NCBI GenBank assembly: GCA_026686845.1
Contig: JAIVEN010000010.1
Location: forward strand, 25,022,001 to 25,086,000
DNA length: 64,000 nucleotides
Direction of reading: 5' to 3'
Source: Adenanthera pavonina
Lineage: Eukaryota; Streptophyta; Magnoliopsida; Fabales; Fabaceae
In this document: positions 46,044 to 58,099 of the stretch, one piece after another
Layout of the letters: the number at the start of each line of letters is the position of its first letter
Numbering within the stretch: the stretch's first letter is position 1
Made by a program: the position numbers and the translations under genes
The notes under the pieces: model-generated
The model's database searches: none
Told to the model about the DNA's origin: nothing
The model's input: the letters and a program-made list of their open reading frames with translations, nothing else

Positions 46044-46052
46044 CCCTCAAGC

Positions 46053-47480
46053 TTTCGCATAACAGCTGCTCTTGCATCATCATAGTCACCACATGAATGG
46101 ACTTCCCACTCAAAGCATCGGCCACTACATTTACCTTTCTAGGATGATACTTCATAGCATAATCATAATCCTTCAAAAACTCTATCCAACGACACTGCCT
46201 TATATTCAACTTTGTCTTATGAAATAGATACTTCAGACTCTTGTGGTCATTGAATACTTCAAACCATGCACCATAAAGGTGTTGTCTCTATATCTTCAAA
46301 GAAAAAACTATCGCTACAAACTCCAGGTCATGAGTGGGGTAATTCTCTTCATGTGGCTTCAATTATCTCGAAGTATAGGCTACCACTCTCCCTTGTTGCA
46401 TTAAGACACATCTCATACCCTTCTTAGAAGCATCTGTATAAACTATAAATGTGTTGTGTGGGCAGCACAAGAGTAGATGTGAGGCAAACCTTTGGCTCCT
46501 AAAAGGCTCTTTCACACTTGTCATCCCAAACGAATGGTTGATCCTTCTGTGTTAATATTGTCTGAGGCATAGCAAGTTGAGAAAGTCCCTTAATAAACCT
46601 CTAGTAATAACCTGCCAAGCCAAAAAAGCTTCAGATTTTTGTCACTATTTGCGATCTTTCCCATTTCAATACCATATCCACCTTACTAGGATCTACTACT
46701 ATACCATTAGCCAAGATCATATGCCCCAAAAACTTCACTTCCTTCAACCAGAATTCATACTTACTCAACTTAGCATACAATTGATGATCCTTTAATATCT
46801 GTAGGGCTGTAGTAAATGAGGATGTCATCCTGGTTCATATAATCCATGAAAATGGCAGGGGCATTGGTCAGCCCAAAGGGTATCACAAGAAACTCATAAT
46901 GCCCATACCGAGTCTAGAAAATGGTCTTAGGCAAGTTTTTTACGTACATTCTAAGTTGATGATACTCAAACCTCAAAGCAATCTTAGAGAACACAAACAC
47001 ACTAGCCAGCTAGTCAACCAAATCATCAATGTGTGGCAAATGATACTTGTTCTTAACCATCATATAATTAATCTATTGATAATCAATGCACAACCGAGGA
47101 CTTCCATCCTTCTTCTTGACAAAAAAAAACTTAGTCCCCATTGTGAGACACTAGGTTCAATGAAGATTTTCTCCAACAACTCTTTAATGTGCTTTTTGAG
47201 TTCTACCAATTTTGTGGGTGACAGTCAATAAAGAGCTTTAGAAATATAGCTAATACCAAGGACCAAATCAATAGAAAACTCTAATGCCCTCTCTAGTAGC
47301 AACCTAGAAATTTCCTTTGGAAGCACCTCAAGATAGTCATAAACAACAGGAATATCCTCTAGACCATCCTCTACTTGTGTAGATACTGAGAAATTCCTAA
47401 CATCCCTTGTGTAGATACTTCTCTGCTTGAACATAAGAAAGGTAGAGACTTGCTCCACTATCCCAAGAACCATAAACATT
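46053..47480 (-). pseudogene. Gypsy reverse transcriptase and RNase H remnant
   Basis: Minus-strand translations in shifting frames give a linker/RT start (LEVLPKEISRLL), RT palm pieces, the RT thumb (HQLYAKLSKYEFWLKEVKFL, GHMILANGIVVDPSKVD) and the RNase H end (NIRQCRWIEFLKDYDYAMKY, HPRKVNVVADALSGK). The YxDD catalytic box is degraded and many stops are present. Clearly inactive. Confidence 0.88.
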
Positions 47481-47499
47481 CATTAGCAAAAGCACTATC

Positions 47500-47860
47500 T
47501 TTTTAGCACAATTCAGAATAGCATTGTTGGCCTCTAACCAGTTTATACAAATAATTACATCAATTCTTCTCAACAGTAGGCAAATCAAGTCCAAGGTGGT
47601 ACTTTAATTCTCAAAATACACAACACAGTTAAGAAAAGCCTAAGTGGTGCTCACAAAGACTCTAGTAGTGGTTGAGATGGACAGCTCAAAAGACAACTCA
47701 ATGGCTACCATACCTAACCTCCAAGCCTGATAAAATGAAATGAAATAATGAGATGCACTAAAATCAAACAATGCATGAATAGTAAGGCCATTGAGTTTTA
47801 GAATACCTCGAATCACATTTGGCACTGCATCCTTCTCCTGTTGTGAGATGGCAAAGACCC
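47500..47860 (-). pseudogene. Gypsy aspartic protease remnant
   Basis: The minus strand at 47825-47640 encodes GILKLNGLTIHALFDFSASH followed by YFIS. Family proteases have D(S/T)GA(S/T); here the active-site Asp (codon at about 47765-47763) is kept but Gly is replaced by Ser. Downstream RIDVIICINWLEANNAILNC matches the conserved 'DVILGMDWL' region, also degraded. Confidence 0.82.
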
Positions 47861-47869
47861 TTCCTGGTA

Positions 47870-48740
47870 CTATTAGCTTCTTGCAAGACCATCTTACTTT
47901 GGGGTATTACAATAATGAGAAATATGCCTTGGTCTCGCATAGTTGTAACATATCAAGCACAGGCATGCTCCATGGTCCATTCCACTCTTCTTACACAATG
48001 TTGGGGTGCTAGTAGAACTAGGTTATTCTAGCACCATATCTCTCTTGTTTGGCTCATTGTAGCTCGAGCTTCCCCTATTATAAATACCTCTGTTATGGCC
48101 ACCCTTATGATGACCACCCCTAGGAGAAGAACTCCTTGTCCTCCAAGATCCACCCTTACTACTGTGTTATTCCCACAGTGGCTACCTTTTTTACTTATTT
48201 CACCAGTAGGGCCTAGATGGGAAATGGCCCTGATCATGGAGCTCTTCCTCTCCTCCTCAGATTTCCTCATCCTCCTTGCCACTATTCTCATTTTGGTACA
48301 TAGGTCCTCAAATGAAGTGAAATCCACTATAGACAATCATTCCTTGATCTTGGGGCATGCATATTCCAGTAAGCATTATGACTTCCACTCATCATCTGGA
48401 TAGCTCTTTAGGCAGGTGAAGTATTTAGCCAAGTCAAGGAATTTGTTAATGTACTCATTCTCCAATAGATTCTTCTACTTGAAGGCCAAGAACTCCAATT
48501 CCTTCTACATCATTAGGGTAGGAGGAAAATAATGGGCAAATAACCTCTCTAAAGTGCTCCCAACTTAGTCGATTCTCTACACTTTTCATATCTGGGTCCA
48601 TACTTTTCCACAATTGTTTAGCCTTCTATTCCAGCTTAAAAGCCAACAACTAGATCTTCTATTCAAAATTGTAGTCCATGACCCCAAAGATGGTCTCTAA
48701 CTACTAAATCTACTCCATAGTTTCCTTTATGAGTTTACTA
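47870..48740 (-). pseudogene. Gypsy gag remnant
   Basis: Minus-strand pieces resemble gypsy gag (KSYPDDEWKS, a stop, then IVDFTSFEDLCTKMRIVARR and MRKSEEERK), followed near 47965-47920 by a degenerate zinc knuckle CYNYARPRHISHYC in which the second Cys, Gly and Asn positions are changed. Several stops and frame changes; the N-terminus is missing. Confidence 0.75.
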
Positions 48741-48744
48741 TTAC

Positions 48745-49145
48745 TTTTGGACACTCGGAACTGATTATTTCTTTATCCTTGAACATTAACCCTCAGTGCC
48801 ATATACCATTGGACTTCTCTCATCAAGGGCTTTGTTTTGACAGTAATTTTGCATGTTTACAAAACTACCCTTGACTCAGGGTTAAATTATAATTTCTGAA
48901 ACTTTTGGGTTATTAGGTGTAATTTTTCCCAAGACATTTCTAATACTCATTCCACGTAATTTTTATGAATTTAGGGACATGGATGTCCTTTCCATAATTC
49001 TTTAGGGAAAAAATATAATTTCTCATTTTTTTCATCCGACCAAGAAAAATGGCCTCTTTGCCAGTTTTCACGCAAAATGGTGTCTGCCCATTATTGCAAA
49101 TTCCCAATATATTTACAAATATTTTAACTTTCTTAGGATGTTATA
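48745..49145 (-). repeat. Family-G LTR head fragment (minus sense)
   Basis: Reverse complement of the first ~370 bp of the solo LTR at 55134: shared blocks include GAGAGAAGTCCAATGGTATA, GGTTAATGTTCAAGGAT-like sequence, ACACCTAATAACCC and AATGAGAAATTATA. It may be what remains of the 5' LTR of the adjacent minus-strand gypsy body; the LTR tail and primer-binding site would then be deleted. Confidence 0.75.
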
Positions 49146-50660
49146 TCTTCACTTTAGGGTTTCAGCCAAATTGGGGTTTTAGCATAGGCATGAGTTTTAA
49201 AACCAACAAGCTTAGGGAAAAGCTTAGATTAACCACTGGAAGCATGAATTCATGGATTGTTTGAAGTGATTTGAAGGAAATCTCTTCCAATCACTTGGAG
49301 CAGATTTTGGCCAGAATAGGGGGAGTAATTAGAGTTGGAATTCATGATTTTGACCTCAAAATGGATTTCCCATGGTCCAAAACCTTAAGAACAAGTGTAT
49401 TATACAAAGAAAGATCAAAGGAGAGTTAAGTGAAAAATTTGGGTTTTAGTGAGTAATGTATTATGTAACTCATGAATCTAATGGATAAATTAGTTCAATG
49501 ATGATGTGGATATGTTCAAGAAGGTTGTGCAAAGCTTAAAAAGTGGCGGACCAAATTTGGAGAGTAAGGGAGCATCATAAGGTAGTTAAATCCCCATACT
49601 TGCAATATGTTATCATACTTGTCTTCAATGAGTTTCTTGCTTTGTCATGTGCTTAAAATGATTTTTTGTGATAATTATGTGTATTGACTGAGTTGATTGA
49701 GGGGCATTGTGACCCTGTGATGTGCAATTTCCAAACCAAACTCTACCAAAATTTTTATAAAATTATGTGATACAAATATGATAATGTGTTTCAAATGTGT
49801 TGTCTTGATGCCATATGTTTAATATGATAATATGATGCTATGTTTGGATGTTAACTACTGAGACTCTTTGAATCTCACCCTCCCATATATTAATCATGAA
49901 TAGGTAGTAATAATGGCAACACCACCAAGGAAGAGAAAGGAAAGGAGAAATCATTTGTTCATTAGCTTGATAATGCTAGCATGGGCTATGAACTTAGAAA
50001 TTTTATGTAAATTTGGAAAGATAATGTTGGATATGTTTCTTGAAGCTTTTATGTTACTTTAAGTCTTAATGAGTGTATGGCGTGATATGAAGGGGAATTA
50101 TGGTCATGTAAATGCCATCACTTTTGTTTTGCTAAGCATTAGGATATGAATGGTTATTTTGACCTCTATAGAGGAAACCCACTATTGTTGAGATAGTTGT
50201 AATGTGAAGTATGAACGATATATATATGGTTTAAAAATAGACAGAAAGAGCTTTTCAATGGTCCAAAGAACACTCAAATTAGATGTGTGTGCAATATTTG
50301 GTGGATTTTTAAATGTAATTCCAATTAAAATGATTATTTTGTAATTTTTGTATAAATTGTGAAATTTCACAAAGTTTGCTATACACATCAGTACAGACAT
50401 TGCTCTAACTTATATTTTTCCAATGTGGACTAAGTTATAAGCTATATGTAGAAACTTAAATCACATGCATATGGTTTTTATTGATTTAGTTATGATTTTT
50501 CGAAGTTTGATTGGAATAAATAAATTCTGTTAAATGAATAGTAACCAAAGTTAGAAAAATTTTAGTATGGCATTTATTGTAATTCAAAATCCTAATATGA
50601 TACAAATGGACTTTAGAATGATTAAATACATGGGAAATGAGCACAGAAAGAAGTGTTACA
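49146..50660 (+). repeat. Family-G LTR tail (plus sense)
   Basis: Plus-sense 3' part of a family-G LTR: CATGATTTTGACCTCAAAAT, GTATTGACTGAGTTGATTGA, CTACTGAGACTCTTTGAATC, ending AAGTGTTACA at 50660. It directly abuts a head fragment of opposite sense, so the junction at about 49146 is a rearrangement or two truncated insertions. No gene. Confidence 0.7.
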
Positions 50661-51641
50661 CCCCATGTTTTGGCCAGCTTAAGCAAAAGAAAAAGGAGGG
50701 AGAGAGGTCCGAAAAATAGAAAAGGAGGAGAAGAAAAACATGAAGAAGAGGAAGAAGGAAAAGGAGAAGAAAATTGAAGGAAAAATCAATAAGAATTTCC
50801 TTAGTTGTTCCTTTGTGATTTCTTTTCAATTTTTAAGTAGTTTAAGGGTATTTCTTTGAGTTCTCTTCCTCCCCTATTGCTGTAAATTTTGTTCATGGTA
50901 AATGATTTAAGAAAGGAAGTGGTTCTATGCAATTAATTTAGGAGAAACCATGAGATAATGCAAGAGAAACAAGTTTTGGAAGGATTGGAAGCAAGTAAAT
51001 GGAAAATCAATTTTTTCTCTTTCATGCTCTTTTTTGATCAACCTATATGAGTGGGAAAGAGTTAGGTTTTCAATGTTTTAATATTAAAAATAGATTTCTT
51101 GAGTTCAAATTAGCTAAGAACAAGTGTTGGGCTCAAGAAAAAGCATAAGATACAATATATGAAATTTTAGGGTTTAAGTGAATCTTTATAGGAAACCCTT
51201 TGATTCAAATGATTTAGTTAATATTGATTGATGTTTTAGAACTTGTGGGAGTTCAAGAAAGTTTATGGAAGCTTTAATTCAAAGAGGAAAAGAAAAGGAA
51301 TACATAAGTGGTAGCTTGGTTTATTTTATTGCAATATGTTATTTATTGTTGTTTCCATGATTATATCTTGTTGCCATATTATTCTTGTGTTGATTTGTAA
51401 CTGGTTTTGGCTGGAAAATGAGGAGTTTTGTTCCTCAATATGTCTATTTTCTAAGAGAAAACTCTATCGAAATTTTTACTTGACAATATGATATTTTAAT
51501 GATTTATGGGATTATATATGAAATGTTTATGAAACTTGAATGGTATATTTGCATGAAATAAGCTAGCTATTGAGATTTTCCCAAATCTCACCCCAAAGAA
51601 CTAACATAATAGGTTCAAGTGATGGCAAGTCATCCAAGAAG
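50661..51641 (+). repeat. Family-G LTR fragment (plus sense), cut by CACTA-like end
   Basis: Starts at CCCCATGTTTTGGCC after TGTTACA (50654-50660), which could be its own first bases or the end of the previous LTR. Content follows the central and 3' parts of family-G LTRs (GAAATTTTTACTTGACAATA, CTATTGAGATTTTCCCAAAT). It is interrupted at 51642. No gene. Confidence 0.65.
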
Positions 51642-52500
51642 CACTACGCCAATTATGGGATATTATGGCCCTCAATAGTTGGCGTTTCATTCAAAAATGC
51701 CCGCTAAAATTGCACTTTAGTTGGCGTTTATATAATAAACATCAACTAAAATTTTTAAAAATTAAAAAAAATAAAAATTAAAAAATATTAGTAGGCATTT
51801 TCAATGAAAAATGCCAAGTAAAGTTTTTAAAAATAAAAAATATATAATTTTAAAAACATTAGTTGGCGTTTCCATGGAAAATGCCAACTAATGTTTTCCA
51901 ATTTTTATTTCTTTTAATTTTTAAAAAACTATAATTAGTATTTTAATAATAAATGCCAACTAATGTTTTTCAATTTTTATTTATTTTTAATTTTTTAATA
52001 CAAAGATGGCATTTATTTTGTAAATGTTAAGTAATATAAAAAAAATGGCGTTTCCATAGAAATGCCAATTAATGGTTTTCAATTTTTATTTTTATTTTAT
52101 TTTTAAAACACTATAATTAGCATTTTAATAATAAGTGCCAACTAATGTTTTTAATTTTTATTTATTTTTAATTTTTTAATACAAAGATGGCGTTTACAAA
52201 GTAAACGCTAACTAATATAAGAAAAGATGGCGTTTCCATAGAAATGCCAATTAATGTTTTTCAATTTTTATTTTTTTTAATTTTTAAAACACTATAATTA
52301 GTGTTTTAATAATAAGTGCCAACTAATGTTTTTCAATTTTTATTTATTTTTAATTTTTTAACACAAAGATGGCATTTACAAAGTAAATGCTAACTAATAT
52401 AAGAAAAGATGGCATTTTGAATACCAATGCCAACCAACTTTTTTTTCATCCAAAAACCCTACGTCTATTTTACTTTACTGGAACCTCTTGTTCACTCCAA
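51642..52500 (+). mobile_element. CACTA-like non-autonomous element, 5' end with tandem repeats
   Basis: Begins CACTACGCCAATTATGGG and contains many subterminal copies of TTAGTTGGCGTTT and its complement AAATGCCAACTAA. Within it, a ~181-bp unit repeats in tandem (copies beginning ACTATAATTAG at 51928, 52110 and 52291). No transposase and no matching GTAGTG end found, so the right border is approximate. It interrupts a family-G LTR. Confidence 0.65.
51928..52425 (+). repeat. Tandem repeat, ~181-bp period, almost 3 copies
   Basis: Copies start at 51928, 52110 and 52291 with ACTATAATTAG. Each carries a TTTTAATAATAARTGCCAAC segment, an ACAAAGATGGC segment and a GATGGCRTTTCCATAGAAATGCC-type segment, diverged by a small number of changes. 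Confidence 0.75.
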
Positions 52501-52690
52501 AGCTCTCTCCTTCCTGTGCTTCTCTCGCTCTATTACCCATTCTGTCTAGCCTCCTAGTTGTGATTTTGGTCATTGAGATCTCAGACCACCATCACCATCC
52601 TTCGTGTTTCCTCACTCATCAGTCACGCATTAGGTCTAGTTCCTTCACCTAAAAATCTCGGATCTCTTGGAAAGCCCAAAGATAGTTATT
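52501..52690. other. Unassigned sequence after the CACTA-like end
   Basis: Pyrimidine-rich sequence of ordinary composition (CTCTCTCCTTCCTGTGCTTC and similar) that resembles a 5' untranslated region. Not matched elsewhere in the window; might be a captured host fragment. Confidence 0.3.
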
Positions 52691-53742
52691 TTACCAATTA
52701 TGTCAAAGTTGTTAAAACTACTTTCAATGATGTTTTGAAGATGCCATGCTATGACATTAATGTTTTATATTGTATTTGATGTGTTGGCTGTTTGAATGAG
52801 AGTTTTTATGACTCTTGGATGTCCAATTTTTAAAATGTTACCATGCCAAAATTTTTATGAAAATGTATGGTATAAATTGGTTGATTGCTTTCAAATAATA
52901 ATTCTATGAATTGTATGATGAAATATGCACATACTTGGTTGTAACTACTGAAATTCTTTGAATCTCATTCTCTTTCCAAATATTTCACTTCATCGGTTCA
53001 AGTTATGGCAAGATTGCCCAAGAAGAAAAGGGGAAGGAAAAGCAAACTCTTAATTAAAATGAATTTGTGCATTAGTGCTTTGCTTGGAATACCTTGTGAA
53101 AATGATGTGTATGGTTTTAGGAATTTACATGAATGCAATATGTTCATCTAGATCTACTATGATGTAATGTTTTAAGTGAAGATAAGAAATGGCCATGTAT
53201 GTACATATTAAGGTCTATGTTGACAAGTTATAGGAAGAAAATGGCTATTGTGACACTGCTCAGAATCACATGTACTGTTTAGAATTTTTGTGGTTTCATG
53301 TATGAGTATTTTATATATATAAAAACTAAACATGTGTAGCTTTCCATAGACATAAAGATCACTCAATTTGGAGTTATGTATGATTTATGGTGATTTTTCA
53401 AAATTATGGTCAGAATAAGAAATTTTCAAAAATAACCATTGCTATAGTGAAGATACTACGAATTTACTGTATAAGTTGGCTAAGTAATTTCCCTGTTCAA
53501 CATTTTTCCCATGTATAGAATCTTTTATATTTAGAGACTTGAACCATATCAATATGATTTTTCTTGATTTAGTTATGAATTTTCAAAGTTCACCGGGTGA
53601 AAAGAAATCAACCAAGGGAAGAGTACCTCAAATGGAATAAATTGGTTGAAGTTGTTTTATGTAATCAAGTCTCTAATCAAGCATTAATGGACTTAAATAT
53701 ATTTTAATACATGAAAAATGAGTCTAAGTACGAGGTGTAACA
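52691..53742 (+). repeat. Family-G LTR tail (plus sense)
   Basis: Matches the 3' third of family-G LTRs: ATGTCCAATTTTTAAAATGT, CTACTGAAATTCTTTGAATC, GGTTCAAGTTATGGCAAGA, and a final GGTGTAACA at 53742. The block near 52990 repeats the block near 51612, so it belongs to a different LTR copy from 50661-51641. No gene. Confidence 0.7.
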
Positions 53743-53877
53743 TAGTAGACCTCTAAGGAGAATGAGATAATGAGAAAGATTGATAAGTCCCAGAGTTCTA
53801 ATAGTTATCTAAAAGAGGATAACCTAGGATGATTTCAGAAAGATATAAGAGTCCTTCAATCAGCAGCTAGTATGAAT

Positions 53878-54500
53878 CACTACACTAATTTAGGGTTATA
53901 ATGGTGCTCAATAGTTGTCATTTATTATGAAAACGTTAATAAAAATGTGACACAGGCTACTTTAGTTGGCGTTTCCATCAAAAACGCCAATCAAAACTGG
54001 AATCTCAGATGGCATTTATATGGAAATGCCAACTAAAATGATTTAAAAATTTAAAAAATAAAAATATATAAAAATTAGTTGGTGTTTATAAATAAACACC
54101 AACCAAAGGATTTACAAAAATAAAAATATAAAAATAATAGAAAACATTAATTAGCGATTTTATAGAAAATACTAACTAAAAGTAAACTTTAGACCAACAA
54201 ATATTATTTATAAATTAAAAAAATTGGAAAAAAACTTTAGATGTCGTTTATATCTAAAACACCATCTAAACTATATTATTTATAAATTAAAAAAATTGGG
54301 GAATATCTTTAGATGGTGTTTATGAATAAAACGACATCTAAAGTTTACTTTATGTGGCGTTTAGTTTTAAATGCCATCTAAAGTTGTTACTTTAGATGGC
54401 ATTTATCCCATACACGCCATCTAAAGTGAATATGTTACATGGGGTTTGGGTCATAAATGCCATGTAAAATATTACTCTATATGGCGTTTGAGTTATAAAC
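53878..54500 (+). mobile_element. Second CACTA-like non-autonomous end
   Basis: Begins CACTACACTAATTTAGGG after AAT and contains alternating direct and inverted copies of GATGGCGTTTA / TAAACRCCATC-type repeats. The same GGCGTTT core as at 51642 suggests a related family. No internal gene and no opposite end seen; right border approximate. Confidence 0.6.
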
Positions 54501-55133
54501 ACCATGCATTTCAATTCCCAAATGATTTAATTTTTAATTTTGATGCTCCATTAGCTCAAGATATCAAGAAAACCTTCCTCCCTCAACTTTGAAGCCTTCT
54601 TGATCTTTTACCTATTTTTGCTTGCCGCCATCGAGCTCTATCCTCTCCTTGCCGATGGTCTCACTTTTCTATCACTTTGTCAATCTTGCCACCTCCTTTG
54701 AAGCTTTTCAAAGCCATGTGCTCTCTCTTTGTCACGTTGCTTTGCCCCCTCCTCACCTTCAGGATCTCAAGTTGCTGCTTCAGCTTCTCAATCTTCCTCT
54801 GATCTAGTGTTTGTGTAGCAGATCTCTTCGAGGTTGTTCTCTTGGAGCTTCCAAATCGTGGCTTCCTACACAAATCGTGGTTTTTTCCATGCCCTTTTAA
54901 CATTCTCTTCCCCAAATCATGATTCCCCTATATCCTTCTGGTGTGTGTTCAATTTTTACATTGTACATGTATTTCGAGTTCCTTGCATCATTTGTAGATT
55001 AGTTTTGCTCACTTTGCCTGCTATCTGATATAACCATATACTGGAACCTGTACAGTTTGTATCCTTTTTCATTCATTTCAAGGATTCAATTCTTTAAATT
55101 TAGTTCATCTCTAACCTTTCTGGGAATTACTTG
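54501..55133. other. Unassigned sequence left of solo LTR
   Basis: Pyrimidine-rich, with a minus-strand 84-codon ORF (54661-54915) that is Lys/Arg-rich but has no recognised domain. I see no supported gene. It ends with ACTTG (55129-55133), the left target copy of the next solo LTR. Confidence 0.35.
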
Positions 55134-58039
55134 TGTAACATTTCTAAAATGTTAGATAACAAAAAATGTATAAGAAATTTACAAAAACGGACAAATACCA
55201 TTTTGTGTGAAATAGGATAAATAAGTCATTTTTCTCGATTGGATGGAAAAATGAGAAATTACATTTTTGCCCCTAAGAATTATGGAAATGACAATTTTAT
55301 CCCTTCACGTGGGGAAGAGAAGTCAACTATTTTAGCAAAAATTACACCTAATGACCCAAAAGTTTAAAAAATTATAAAGTTGTCCCGGGTTAAGGGTAAT
55401 TTTTTAATATGCAATATTACTATCAAAACAAAGCTGTCAATGAGAGAAGTCCAATGGTATATGGCACTAAGTGTTAATATTCAAGGATGAAGAAATAATC
55501 AATGTCGAAGGTTAAAAAGTAACTTTATACCGATAAAGCTACTTTTTGATCTATAAAAGCCAAAAAGTCAAAAAGAAAGGCTATTGGACATCACAAAATG
55601 AGTTTTTTAAAGATAGTATATTAAAGTAATACCATATATAAATTCACTTTAACCTTATATCAATAAAATGAATTTACACAGCAAAAAGTAACTTTACCGG
55701 TCCACGTATAAAGTATCCAACATAGGGTATTACTGGACTGGAAAAACTTGTGTAGTGTCTTGGACAAGTGTACCCCTTATTAGGATGCCACATGTCAGCC
55801 TATGTGTCCAAATTGGAAGCCTTAATAGTTAAGAAAAGGGAAGACTTAATTTATAGTTTTCTTAATTAATCATGATTAGCCAAAAAGCAAGTGTGATTAG
55901 TGGCATATTATATATACTCCCTCATGACTTGGCTGAACAAACACTAAAGAGAAAGAGGAAGGAGTGGCCTGCAAAGTTGAGAGAAATAAGAGAGCACGTG
56001 AAGGAGGAAAGAAAAAGAGAAGAAAAATAAGGAAGAAAAGCAAGGAAAATCGGTAAGCAAACCTCTTATATTCTTTAAGTGTTCTAGTATAGTAAGCTCC
56101 ATGAGTTAGTTCCCTTGAAATTTCTCTCCTTCTTCCACTGTTCTAATCTGGCCAAGCATGATTAATGCGAAGGAAGTTGTTTTTAAACCATAAAATCAAG
56201 AGAAAGCATGGGATTTTACTAAAGGAAACAAGTATGGTATGTTTTAAGCAAGTTTGTGAAAGAACCATTCTTTTTCCTTCGGAGCAGATTTTTTCCCAGA
56301 TCATTTGAGTGTCTTAAGGTTGTAATTTCATTAATTTGATGGCAAAAATGAATTCCCCATGATGAAAAACCATAAAGACAAGGGTTGGCTCAAAGATAGA
56401 GCTTCAGATAAAGAGTTTGGGAATTTAAGGGTTTCAAGAGTTTTATGAGAGCTTTTTCTGATTATCTATGAAATCAGTAGCTTGAGCATGTGTTTAATGA
56501 TGTTTAGAGACTTGAGGAAGCTTGGAAAACTAGAGGAAGCTTTGGTTTAAAGAGAAAAGTTAAGTGCAAGCACCAAAGGTAGTTAAGTTTCATATTCTTA
56601 CTTTATGTTCTTTCATTGTCTTTCTATGATTAAATTATGTTGACATATTGCAATTCTGATTTATTTGATTGGTTTTGGCTGTAAAATGAGGGGCTTTATT
56701 ACTCGGAATGTCCATTTTCTAAGCTAATATACTGTTGAAATTTTGATGACTAATGTGGTAATTTATTGTTTAAATGTGATTAATGTGATTGAATGTGATT
56801 AAATGTGAGTTATTTGACATGATTGACATAATTGCATAAAATGTAACTTTCTATTGAGATTGCCCCCATTCTCATCCCTTCAAGTATCCCAAATGACTAG
56901 GCACAAGCTATCGTAAAGGAGTGCAAAAAGCTAAGGAGAATGAAGAAGAGAAAGATGCTTAATGATGTCTTCAAGTTATGATTGTATATTTTAAAATTAT
57001 GTATAAAACCATGTATATGCTTTTAGATCTGTGGTATTGTGCCATTATGTTCTTATGAGCATTATGAAATGTTTGGCATGGATTTAAAACATGGAATGAT
57101 CATGTGAGCTTGTTCTGAAGTCTACTTTGCCATGTTATATTGCTAGAAGTTCATTTTGTAATAAAGAAAGTAAAGTTAACACTGTTTGATAGAAATAGGG
57201 AAATTAAGTCAAGTGTTATATATGCTCTCAAAGTAGAGAGAACAAGCTTTCAAATGAGCAAAATAACACATAATTTGGATATATGTACGATTTATAATGT
57301 AATTTTAAAGTTGAGGATCAAAATTGGACAGTGATGTGAAGTCTGCGAATTTTACTGAATATATTACTTCTCTTTGAAAAGTAATATAAAATCATACAGA
57401 GCTCCAAAAATTCAATGGTATACAATTATAAAATATTTATATTTTGAGGTTATTATGCCACTAGTTTGAGTTCAATTGGAGCTGTACAATGAGAGATATA
57501 CAAGTTTTCCGAAGACTATTCTAGTAAAAGTGATGTTCTGATCCTTAGTGATTCAAATTGATGTTGTGCCCTTTCTAGGCTAAATAAATATATAATAAAA
57601 ATATGGATGTAAGTAGACATGCATAGATTTCCAATGGCATAGAGAATGCATCATTTGGCTCAGTATAGAGTTAGACATGAATTTTTAAATCTATGGCCAA
57701 AATCTTGGAAAAGAAAAAAAAGACCATTTAAACAGTGGAAGTTTAAGTATTAAACTATATCAATTGGTTCAGTTAAATAAAATTTTATTATTTTCCCTTT
57801 ATACATAATATTTCTAGATTTTTATAGAGACTTGAATCACATTAATACCATTTTTCTAGAATTAGTTATAATTTTTTAAACTTTAGCTAGAAAAATGGAT
57901 AATACATGAACAGTTAAATTTGAACAATTTTATTTTTTAGATTTAATCCCTTTAATAATTCAAGCTTCTAAAATGCCTTTGTTGGATATTAGAAATGCTA
58001 TACTACTTGAGAAAATGTATGATAAAGTAAGGTGTTACA
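55134..58039 (+). mobile_element. Solo LTR, family G, complete (plus)
   Basis: A 2,906-bp LTR from TGTAACATTTC to GGTGTTACA, with 5-bp flanks ACTTG (55129-55133) and ACCTG (58040-58044) that match at 4 of 5 positions. No primer-binding site or coding DNA. It supplies the full head-to-tail reference for family G: head blocks match 48745-49145 and the minus-strand LTR at 41720-45028, tail blocks match 1-2405. Confidence 0.85.
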
Positions 58040-58099
58040 ACCTGTCCTCCTAGAGCTTGAAAACATTCCTAATTTGATCACAATCTCCTCCTTTGAATT

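Larger units (their letters stand above)
41451..48740 (-). mobile_element. Decayed Ty3/gypsy element body (minus strand)
   Basis: Reading the minus strand: gag remnant (48740-47870), protease (47860-47500), reverse transcriptase (47480-46560), RNase H (46560-46053), then integrase in two pieces (45311-45034, 41719-41517). Domain order with integrase last is diagnostic of Ty3/gypsy, and the integrase sequence resembles plant chromoviruses such as Tekay. Every domain has stops or frameshifts. The MULE-like element (45321-46043) and the solo LTR (41720-45028) inserted later. A 5' LTR remnant may lie at 48745-49145; no 3' LTR was identified. Confidence 0.88.

Noticed and set aside
45892..46209. 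A single 105-codon ORF covering gypsy RNase H plus a Gly/Arg-rich tail
   Set aside because: The Gly/Arg-rich tail is read-through into the inverted-repeat element that begins at 46043; it is not part of the gypsy protein.
54661..54915. 84-codon Lys/Arg-rich minus-strand ORF
   Set aside because: The opposite strand is simply pyrimidine-rich; no domain, no homologue in the window, no supporting context.
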